Positions 56,683-64,000 of a stretch of 64,000 nucleotides of DNA are shown in pieces. The notes beneath the pieces were generated by a model. The model worked only from the letters and a program-made list of their open reading frames with translations. It had not been told where the DNA came from and made no database searches. Within the stretch, counting starts at the first letter, position 1. Every line of letters starts with the position of its first letter. The DNA lies in NCBI RefSeq assembly GCF_003268005.1, contig NZ_CP014213.1:434001-498000 (forward strand), in the 5' to 3' direction. Origin of the DNA: Methanosphaera sp. BMS (GTDB lineage: Archaea > Methanobacteriota > Methanobacteria > Methanobacteriales > Methanobacteriaceae). Both the position numbers and the translations under genes were made by a program.

Positions 56683-59600
56683 TGATTAATTCTAATGAAT
56701 TTGTGGATACTTTTAGTTATAAAATTATTTATATTTTCACTATAAATGATGAATTTCATAAAGGGCGATTGAAAATAGGTGATACAAGTATTAGTACTAA
56801 TAAAACTCCTGACCAATTACCTCCTAATTGTCATGAGTTAAATGTTGAAGCTAAAAAAAGAATAGATAGTTATACAAAAACAGCTGATATAAAATATAAT
56901 CTTTTACACACAGAATTAGCTATCATAACTTACAATAAAGAAGGGGTCTTAATATCCGAAGCATTTAGGGATTATGATGTCCACAAAATTTTAGAAAATT
57001 CAGGAATTCCAAAAAAATCAGTGGGTAGAGCTAATGAATGGTTTGAAGTAGACCTTGAGACAGCTAAACTAGCTATCAAAGCAAAAAAAGAAAATGAAGA
57101 TAATCTTTCGGGTACAACTACTATGAAAGGTTATACTCCCATAATATTCAGGCCAGAACAAGAAACAGCTATTGAACAAACTATTGAACGATTTAAAAAA
57201 CAAAATCGCATGTTATGGAATGCTAAAATGCGTTTTGGTAAAACATTAACTGCTTTAGAAGTTATTAAACGTAAAAAATTCAAAAGAAGTATTATTATAA
57301 CTCATAGACCTGTTGTGGATAAAGGTTGGTATGAAGATTTTAATAAAATTTTTTATGATAAAGACAATTATAAATATGGTTCTAAACAATCTGGTTACTC
57401 ATTATCAAAATTATTAAATTCCGGAAAAAATTTTGTATATTTTGCTTCTATTCAAGATTTAAGGGGATCTAAAAAGGTTGGAGGAATTTTTGATAAAAAT
57501 GATGAAATTTTCAATTTAGATTGGGACTTTGTTATTATTGATGAAGCACATGAAGGAACACAAACTGACTTAGGTCAAAATGTTAAAGATACAATAATTA
57601 AAAAAAGAACAAAAGTTTTAGAATTATCTGGAACTCCATTTAATATTCTTGATCAATATGATGATTTAGACATCTATACTTGGGATTATGTGATGGAACA
57701 AGAAGCTAAAGATAATTGGGATAGACTCCATTGTGGTGATTCTAACCCTTATGAAGAATTACCCAAAATGCACATCTTCACATATGATTTAGGAGAAATG
57801 CTAAATAATAATCAGTACGATGATATAGAGGATAAAGCATTTAACTTTAAGGAATTCTTCAGAACATGGACTGGAAATATTGAACAAGATTTTAAAGTAA
57901 TGCCTTCGGATAAAGAAGAAGGAGATTTTGTTCATGAAGATGATGTTAAAAGTTTTTTAAATTTAATATCTCGAGAAAATGAAAATAATAATTATCCTTT
58001 CGCTAGTGAAGAATATCGAAAGTTATTTAAACATTCATTTTGGTTGCTTCCGGGAGTTGCTGAAGCTAAAGCATTTAGTAAATTATTAAGAAATCATCCT
58101 GTCTTCAGTGCATTTGAAATTGTGAATGTTGCTGGTGAGGGAGATGAGGAAGTACATAATATCGAAGCTTTAAAAGACGTTAAAGAAGCTATTGATAAAG
58201 CGGGGGAAGAGGGTTACACAATAACATTATCTTGTGGAAGATTAACAACTGGAGTAACTGTTAAAGAATGGACATCTGTCATGTATTTATCAGGATCTTA
58301 TTCTATTAGTGCATCTAATTACCTTCAAACTATTTTTAGAGCCCAGTCTCCTTGTAATAAATTTGGAAAAATGAAAACTGATTGTTATGTTTTTGATTTT
58401 GCACCGGATAGAACTTTAAAAGTTATTGCTGAAGCTGTTCAACTTTCTACAAAAGCAGGTAAAACATATGATAAGCAAAAAAATGCACTTGGGAAATTTT
58501 TAAATTATTGTCCGGTTATTTCAATAGATAATACTGGGATGAAACCATATAATGTAAGTAATATGCTTCAACAACTTAAAAGAGCATATGCAGATAAGGC
58601 AGTGCAAAATGGTTTTGATGATACAAGTTTATACAACGATAATCTCATGAGTTTAACAGATATGGATTTAGATGAATTCGAAAAACTTAAAGAAATTATT
58701 GGAAGTTCTAAAGCACAAACAACACCTAAAAATATTGTGATTAATGATCAAGGATTTACAGATGAAGAAAGGGAAAAGCTTGAACAAATACAGAAAAAAC
58801 CAAAAAAACAAAGGACACTTGAAGAAGAAGTTGAATTAAAACGACTTAAAGAATTAAGAAAACAAAAACGAACAGCTATTTCAACTTTAAGAGCTATTTC
58901 AATTAGAATGCCTTTGTTAATATTCGGTGCTGATATTCCTATTACTCAAGATTTTAAACTTAGAGACTTTTTAAATGAAAACATTGTTGATCAAAAATCT
59001 TGGGAAGAGTTTATGCCTCAAGGTGTCGACAGAGAACTTTTTGAAAAATTTATCAAATATTATGATGAAGAAGTATTTGTTGCGGCAGGAAATAAAATAA
59101 GACATATAATTAAAGATTCTGATAACTTGTCTGTTGAAGATCGTATTAGAAAAATTACAAAATTACACTCATGTTTCAAAAATCCCGATAAAGAAACAGT
59201 CTTAACACCATGGCGTGTAGTAAATATGCATTTAAGTGATTGTTTAGGTGGATGGTGTTTTTATGATGATACATTTGATGTAAAAGAAGGTATTTTAGAT
59301 AAACCACGTTATATTAGTCATGATGATGTTACTTCTGAAGTATTTAATGATAAAAGCCAAATTTTAGAAATTAATTCAAAAACAGGTTTATATCAATTAT
59401 ATGTTGCATATAGTATTTATAAAAATAAAGTTACTTCTTATAATAATGAATTATCATTAGATGAACAACAGTTTATTTGGTTAGATGTTATAAAAAATAA
59501 TATTTTTATCATTTCTAAAACTCCAATGGCTAAATCTATAGCTAAACGGACATTATTAGGTTTTAGAGAATCGAAATTTAATGCACATTATTTTGATGAT

Positions 59601-60704
59601 ATGATAAATCAATTTGAAAATAAAGATAATCTTCTTATTAAAAAACTTTCAAAACCAAGTTACTGGAATATTAAAGGGGTTGATAAAATGAAATTTAATG
59701 CAATTGTTGGAAATCCACCTTATCAAGAGATGGATGGTGGTGCTAATGCTAGTGCTAAAAATATATACCCATATTTTGTTAATGTATCTAAAAAATTACA
59801 TCCAAATTATGTATCATTAATTATTCCTGCTAGATGGTATACTTCAGGTAAAGGTTTAGATGATTTTAGGCAAGATATGATTCATGATAAACATATAATA
59901 AAATTATTTGATTATGTGGATTCTAAAGACATTTTTCATACTGTTGAAATAAAAGGAGGAATCTGTTATTTCTTAAGAAGTGAAAATGAAGAAAAACCGT
60001 GTGAAATTGTGTATCATAGTGATGAAGGAATACAACATTCTACTAGATATTTACATGATTTAGGCGAAATTTACATCAGAGATGAAAGAATTATTTCAAT
60101 AGCTCATAAAATAATTGATAATGATTTTGAAGCATTTGATACTATTATATCAAGTCTCAAACCTTATGGTCTTAGAGGAGATTTCTTTAAAAATCCTAAA
60201 AAATATGATTTACCTGAAATTTTAGAAGATAAAGTTAATTCAAATGATTTAGCTATATATGGTCTTGAAAATAATAAACGAGTTTATAAATATGTACCTA
60301 AAAATTATCCACTACCTAAAAAAGAAGGATTGGATAAATATAAGTTGTTTGTTAATCGTACATATGGAAATGGAAAATTAGGGCAGGATAATCGACCTAC
60401 TCCTGAAATTGGAAAACCGGGACAATTATGTACTGAAACATTTTTACAAGTAGGTCCTTTTGAAAGTGAAATAGAAGCACAAAATGCATTAAAATATATG
60501 GAAACCAAACTTTTCAAATTGTTAGTTGGTATAAATAAAACAACTCAAGATGCCCCTAAAAGAGTTTATACTTTTGTTCCTATGCAAGATTTCACAGAAT
60601 CTTCTGATATTGATTGGAATGGATCAGTAAGTGAACAATTATATGAAAAATATAATTTAACTCAAGAAGAGCAAGATTATATTGAAAAATTAATTCTAAA
60701 ATAA
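56679..60704 (+). CDS. GIY-YIG nuclease / DEAD helicase / Eco57I-like methylase fusion
   Basis: A 1341-residue protein. N-terminal GIY-YIG-like domain (about 10-130: IIYIFTI, LKIGDT, RIDSYTKT, NEWFEV). SF2 helicase: WNAKMRFGKTLTALE (about 178), VIIDEAHEG (about 287), LELSGTPF (about 312), and TTGVTVKEW...TIFRAQSPC (about 520-555). C-terminal methylase part with catalytic NPPYQEMDGG (about 1012) and LIIPARWYTSGKG (about 1048), like Eco57I-type adenine methylases. It is coupled to the preceding gene by a 4-base overlap and has GGGGGAAAT as ribosome binding site. The motor, nuclease and methylase in one chain resemble type I/ISP-like restriction-modification, with the GIY-YIG domain as the cutter. 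Confidence 0.82.
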   Translation: MMINSNEFVDTFSYKIIYIFTINDEFHKGRLKIGDTSISTNKTPDQLPPNCHELNVEAKKRIDSYTKTADIKYNLLHTELAIITYNKEGVLISEAFRDYDVHKILENSGIPKKSVGRANEWFEVDLETAKLAIKAKKENEDNLSGTTTMKGYTPIIFRPEQETAIEQTIERFKKQNRMLWNAKMRFGKTLTALEVIKRKKFKRSIIITHRPVVDKGWYEDFNKIFYDKDNYKYGSKQSGYSLSKLLNSGKNFVYFASIQDLRGSKKVGGIFDKNDEIFNLDWDFVIIDEAHEGTQTDLGQNVKDTIIKKRTKVLELSGTPFNILDQYDDLDIYTWDYVMEQEAKDNWDRLHCGDSNPYEELPKMHIFTYDLGEMLNNNQYDDIEDKAFNFKEFFRTWTGNIEQDFKVMPSDKEEGDFVHEDDVKSFLNLISRENENNNYPFASEEYRKLFKHSFWLLPGVAEAKAFSKLLRNHPVFSAFEIVNVAGEGDEEVHNIEALKDVKEAIDKAGEEGYTITLSCGRLTTGVTVKEWTSVMYLSGSYSISASNYLQTIFRAQSPCNKFGKMKTDCYVFDFAPDRTLKVIAEAVQLSTKAGKTYDKQKNALGKFLNYCPVISIDNTGMKPYNVSNMLQQLKRAYADKAVQNGFDDTSLYNDNLMSLTDMDLDEFEKLKEIIGSSKAQTTPKNIVINDQGFTDEEREKLEQIQKKPKKQRTLEEEVELKRLKELRKQKRTAISTLRAISIRMPLLIFGADIPITQDFKLRDFLNENIVDQKSWEEFMPQGVDRELFEKFIKYYDEEVFVAAGNKIRHIIKDSDNLSVEDRIRKITKLHSCFKNPDKETVLTPWRVVNMHLSDCLGGWCFYDDTFDVKEGILDKPRYISHDDVTSEVFNDKSQILEINSKTGLYQLYVAYSIYKNKVTSYNNELSLDEQQFIWLDVIKNNIFIISKTPMAKSIAKRTLLGFRESKFNAHYFDDMINQFENKDNLLIKKLSKPSYWNIKGVDKMKFNAIVGNPPYQEMDGGANASAKNIYPYFVNVSKKLHPNYVSLIIPARWYTSGKGLDDFRQDMIHDKHIIKLFDYVDSKDIFHTVEIKGGICYFLRSENEEKPCEIVYHSDEGIQHSTRYLHDLGEIYIRDERIISIAHKIIDNDFEAFDTIISSLKPYGLRGDFFKNPKKYDLPEILEDKVNSNDLAIYGLENNKRVYKYVPKNYPLPKKEGLDKYKLFVNRTYGNGKLGQDNRPTPEIGKPGQLCTETFLQVGPFESEIEAQNALKYMETKLFKLLVGINKTTQDAPKRVYTFVPMQDFTESSDIDWNGSVSEQLYEKYNLTQEEQDYIEKLILK

Positions 60705-60818
60705 TTTATGAGTTAATAATTTTATTTTTTCTTTTTTTGATTTTATAGAATAATTATCGTTATAGTAGTAATACACTAAAGAATAAGTATTTATAGTAAA
60801 AATAGAATAGATATTATT

Positions 60819-61793
60819 ATGCAAACTGAAAATATCTATTCTATAAATAAGTATATGAATTCTAGACAACTTAAACTTTTCGATTTTGAAATGCCAAGAC
60901 ATAAAACCCCTTCGTTAGTTCAATTATCAAAAATTGAAAAGTCGATTTAACTGGCAATAGGATGTTGGATTTTGTTTTAACAGCATATAATTATGCTAAA
61001 CTAACATTTAAAAAGTATTCTTCACAATATTCTAAACAAAAATACACACAACCACAATTATTTGCAATTTTAGCATACAAAACATACAATAAATATGATT
61101 ATAGGAACATAATAGAAAATTTAAATGTATCTACAAAATTACAAAAGGCTTTAAATCTTAAAACAATACCTCATTATACAACTATCCAAAAATTCTTCAA
61201 AAAACTACCAGTTAAAAAATTAAATCAAATTAACACATTACTTTTACAACAGTTCCCACTATATGAATGTTATTTCAGTTTAGATGGAACAGGATTCACT
61301 AATTCCTATTCAGATATATATTACAACAACAGAACTAAAAAAACACGTCGAAGTTATATCAAAAATCACATTACAGTGGATTCAAAATATATGTTAATAA
61401 GACATCACAATGCTACAAAAGGACCAAAATATGATATAAACTTTGCAATAAGTGCAATACGAGCAATACGATGTTATAAACCAATACATATTAGCAGATA
61501 AGGCATATGATACAGAAATTATTAAACAAACAATTATTGAAGAAACAACTGCATTACCAGAGATACCAGTAAAAACAAGACAAAAACGTGGTACATATAG
61601 AAGCAAATGTAGAGTGATATTCAGACCTCGGGTATATAGATTCAGAAACCAAGTTGAAGGAGTAAATAGTGTTGAAAAAAGAAAATTTAGTGGAATAAAC
61701 AACAGTAGAAGCACTAATTTACAAATAAAAGAAACAAAAATGAAAAATGTGTTTTATACCATTTACCAATCAATTCAAATTGTACAAAAATAG
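60819..61793 (+). pseudogene. Broken DDE transposase gene (IS4/IS5-like), three fragments
   Basis: Three frames follow each other: 60819-60950 (43 codons, ends PSLVQLSKIEKSI), 60962-61501 (first Asp in YFSLDGTGF) and 61452-61793 (second Asp in LADKAYDTE, Glu region VEGVNSVEKRKFSG). The first frame stops just before the second begins, and the second and third overlap with a +1 shift near a repeated GCAATACGA at about 61455-61470. Two frame breaks make an intact transposase unlikely. I found no convincing inverted repeats at the ends. Bases 61794-62014 contain a local GC-rich spot (CCAGGGGGCCGAC, about 61842) of unknown meaning. Confidence 0.7.
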
Positions 61794-62014
61794 GGATTTC
61801 TACAGAGCCAAATATATACTCTTCAGCTTTTTTTTATTTACCAGGGGGCCGACAAAAATATGATTTTTTTACTATTTTAAAAAAAGGATAGTTATAAAAG
61901 TATAGCATTAAGTTTTCAATACTATACTTCATAATATATATAATATAATATTATAATTATTTATTATATTATAAAAGATATCAAGGATATAATTCACTTT
62001 TTAATGTTTTACAT

Positions 62015-62439
62015 CTTTACAATTTTTGTAAAGAATTATTTTTACTTATTCTAAGTATATGTTTATTCGGAACTTTAACCCTGTCAAAATTGTACTCCTG
62101 TTCTTTGATTTCATCACGATATTTCCTGATATACTCATCAAATTCTCGCTTAGTTGTTGCAGTTTGACTTGTTATCATCGTACGGGTATCTTGAGGTATT
62201 ACGTTATGCAGATTTAGCATTTTAGACAAAAGTGAAGTGTATTTTCCATAATATACATAATATTCATCATCACACATTTTCTTTACATTTTCCTCATCAT
62301 TGTAAAGTTTTTCTTCATTAAATTGCATTACATCCCGTAAAGCATTTGCATCATTTTTGTGAAGATTCTTTACATTTTCATTACATTTGTAAAACTTTTT
62401 TTCATCATTTTTCTTTACGTTTTCATCAATTTTGTAAAG
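62015..62439. repeat. Four CTTTACA...TGTAAAG inverted repeats in the ribbon-helix-helix gene
   Basis: Inverted repeats at 62015-62033 (loop 3-5, spans the stop codon), 62281-62307, 62368-62393 (last base of the right arm changed) and 62413-62439 (one change, ACG for ACA). The three internal ones also share the filler ATTTTC-TCA. They encode the repeated ENVK motif, so they could be protein repeats, operator sites, or both. Confidence 0.6.
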
Positions 62440-62688
62440 AGGAGTCTCAGTGACTATCTTTTCACTTTCCTCTTTTTTAATTGTTTTAAGTGATTCAATA
62501 CATTCTTCTATGGCACTAAGTCTTGAATATCTATAGGCATTTTCTCTGCGTAAATCATAGAAATCTATACATTTTCTGACATACTCTGAAGTGTTAAGTC
62601 CTGATTGTTTTATTTTTTGTTCTTGAGTCTCTGTTATTCTTACGTTAATGTTTTTTATAGTAATCACCTTTTTTATTAGAGAATTCAA
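62017..62688 (-). CDS. Ribbon-helix-helix-type DNA-binding protein
   Basis: A protein of up to 223 residues. Residues about 12-45 fit a ribbon-helix-helix domain: INVRITETQEQKIKQSGLNT, then SEYVRKCIDFYD, as in plasmid copy-control and partition repressors. The rest is charged, with repeats of the type ENVKK...EKKFY (about 85-145). The start is unclear: TTG at 62688 and GTG at 62667 are in frame, while a good AGGTGAT lies at 62662-62668, 4 bases before an ATA codon. Inverted repeats CTTTACA...TGTAAAG occur inside the gene and over its stop codon. A large tandem repeat lies upstream. It resembles a plasmid or integrated-element control gene. Confidence 0.6.
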   Translation of the reverse strand: MNSLIKKVITIKNINVRITETQEQKIKQSGLNTSEYVRKCIDFYDLRRENAYRYSRLSAIEECIESLKTIKKEESEKIVTETPLYKIDENVKKNDEKKFYKCNENVKNLHKNDANALRDVMQFNEEKLYNDEENVKKMCDDEYYVYYGKYTSLLSKMLNLHNVIPQDTRTMITSQTATTKREFDEYIRKYRDEIKEQEYNFDRVKVPNKHILRISKNNSLQKL

Positions 62689-62811
62689 TATTTTTGTAAA
62701 TTTAAAGTTATTAACAGTTTTTTTGATGATTTTATATTATTAATAACTTTTTGTTGAAAAAATAAAGGATTTTCAACAGTTAATCGTATGATTTTTCTGA
62801 TGAGATAAATC

Positions 62812-63263
62812 ATAACGGTAGAAAAAAATTATTCATTGTTTTGAAAAAAATTTTTTTCTAAAATGCTATTTGTAAGTGGTAAGAATATCCGGGTAAATTG
62901 TGGTAATTCTAGTTAAAATTACCAAGATTATTCCTTAAATTTAGGAAAACCTAAAAAAAAATAACAGGTAATTATCACTTAAAAATCCATAAATAATTTT
63001 TAAATAAATTCTATAAAAAAATAAAGCATCAACAACTACATAACGGTAGAAAAAATTATTCATAGTTTTGAAAAAATTTTTTTCTAAAATTCATTTTGTA
63101 AGTGGTAAGAATATCCGGGTAAATTGTGGTAATTCTGGTCAAAATGACCAAAATTATGCCTTAAATTTAGGAAAACCTAAAAAATATAACGGGTAATGAT
63201 CACCTTAAAATCCATAAATAATTTTTAAATAAGTTCTATAAAAAGATGAAGTATTGACAACTA
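62812..63263. repeat. About 228-bp direct tandem repeat, two copies
   Basis: Copy 1 is 62812-63039 and copy 2 is 63040 to about 63263. Each begins ATAACGGTAGAAAAAA, has a conserved 40-base core (62871-62910 and 63097-63136, including TAAGAATATCCGGGTAAATT), a hairpin TTTAGG-AAAA-CCTAAA (62940-62955 and 63166-63181), and the tail AAAATCCATAAATAATTTTT. There is no coding capacity. With the adjacent ribbon-helix-helix gene it resembles a replication, partition or control region of an integrated element. Confidence 0.8.
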
Positions 63264-63393
63264 TGGAAGTATATCAATGGAGTTAGCAAAAAATTCCATA
63301 ATTTTTTTCCATAAATGTATTATATTTAGATAAATAAATCAAGGTGATAAAAACGTTAAATAATTGAATAAAATTTTTTCCTTTAGAAAAAAG

Positions 63394-63434
63394 TTTGTGC
63401 TACAAATTTTAATATTCAAAAAATGTAGCACAAA
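63394..63434. promoter_or_regulatory. Long inverted repeat TTTGTGCTACA / TGTAGCACAAA
   Basis: Perfect 11-bp arms at 63394-63404 and 63424-63434 separated by 19 AT-rich bases, followed by an A-run on the plus strand (a T-run on the minus strand). It could be a terminator for a minus-strand transcript, an operator, or part of an origin-like region. No gene is identifiable in 63435-64000, which is AT-rich throughout. Confidence 0.45.
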
Positions 63435-64000
63435 AAAAATTTTACAAAAAAAAGGTTATAAACAGTTAATATTGAAAATAATCCCATTAAAAAAATTAAC
63501 GGGAATCAATTAGAATACAACTTCCCATTTAGGTAAATATGATTAATAAAAAGGTTTAATTACATCATAATAATTTTTATATAAAATACATGGGCTAATT
63601 CATAATAATTATAACTCCTATAAGTCTTATTAAAGTCAATTAGTCTTAATTAATTTTTATACCTATTAATTAGACTCTGATTAAGATTTTAACAATCAAA
63701 TACAATATTTTTAATTTGCTACAAAAAAGTATTTGTGAATAGGTAGTCTAATAAAATTTCATTAAAGAAATCACTAGTCGACCTATTACTTAATAATATC
63801 TCTAAACAGAAAGAGTAGAAAAGGGAGAATCTGACTATTTTTCACATTAACATGACACGGTTTCTATATATTTTGATTAAAACATATTGGCTGTATTTTA
63901 GGAATTATTCGAAAAATCATCGGATCAAAATTAATATATTCTAATGTAATAATCCACTTTTTCTTCTATATATATTTATAATTTATATTTTTAATTATAT

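Noticed and set aside
60962-61793. Programmed frameshifting in the transposase at 60.8-61.8 kb
   Set aside because: No A-type slippery heptamer at the overlap, two separate breaks, and no inverted repeats found; decay is the simpler reading, though one related intact copy could change this.
1-64000. tRNA or rRNA genes
   Set aside because: I saw no T-loop-like GGTTCGAATCC context with a matching acceptor stem and no high-GC block expected of rRNA in an AT-rich archaeon. Covariance-model searches (tRNAscan-SE, Infernal) would be decisive.

Overview
The window looks like a chromosomal segment of a methanogenic archaeon of the order Methanobacteriales, most likely Methanosphaera or a close relative. 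The basis is very low GC content, GGTGAT/GGAGG ribosome binding sites, a large Asn/Thr-rich beta-helix adhesin-like protein with tandem Ig-like repeats, small Asn/Ser/Thr-rich membrane-anchored proteins, and a protein whose C-terminal half aligns without gaps to archaeal histones. The genus is an inference. I saw no tRNA, rRNA or CRISPR array.

Layout. 0-13.6 kb is a mixed surface and housekeeping region: a TetR regulator with a CPBP protease, three single-pass Asn/Ser/Thr-rich proteins, a zinc-ribbon membrane protein, an IS630-type element, a broken secreted-protein gene, an HSL-type esterase, the adhesin and a SWIM-type protein. 13.9-60.7 kb is one long defence island. In order it holds McrBC; an operon of two AbrB-like tandem-repeat proteins (one split by an IS630-type element) and a zinc-ribbon/winged-helix protein; a five-gene operon led by a UvrD helicase-nuclease-TPR fusion; an SF2 helicase-HNH protein with a coupled small gene; an HsdR_N-type nuclease; a pseudodimeric histone-fold protein; a 2199-residue DUF4011 helicase/Vsr-like nuclease with internal tandem duplications; an EVE-BrxD-BrxHI-like operon divergent from a 1187-residue zinc-ribbon/winged-helix/DUF5655 protein and a DUF1232 protein; a GmrSD-type DUF262/DUF1524/DUF5655 protein; and a two-gene restriction-modification unit with a GIY-YIG, helicase and Eco57I-like methylase fusion. 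60.8-64 kb holds a broken transposase gene, a ribbon-helix-helix protein whose gene carries repeated inverted repeats, and a roughly 228-bp tandem repeat in AT-rich DNA.

How it fits together. The island stacks nucleic-acid sensing modules (EVE/PUA-like, zinc ribbons, winged helices, AbrB-like hairpins) with ATP-driven motors (McrB AAA+, UvrD, SF2, DUF4011/SF1, BrxD, Lhr-like) and nucleases (McrC, AddB/Cas4-like, HNH, HsdR_N, Vsr-like, His-Me, GIY-YIG). Only one locus has methyltransferase motifs, so most of the systems probably recognise modified or foreign DNA rather than protecting self DNA by methylation. The most novel-looking parts are the zinc-ribbon/winged-helix family shared by two loci, the AbrB-repeat operon, the histone-fold protein inside the island, the UvrD operon, and a dispersed intergenic element of exactly 77 nt present four times.
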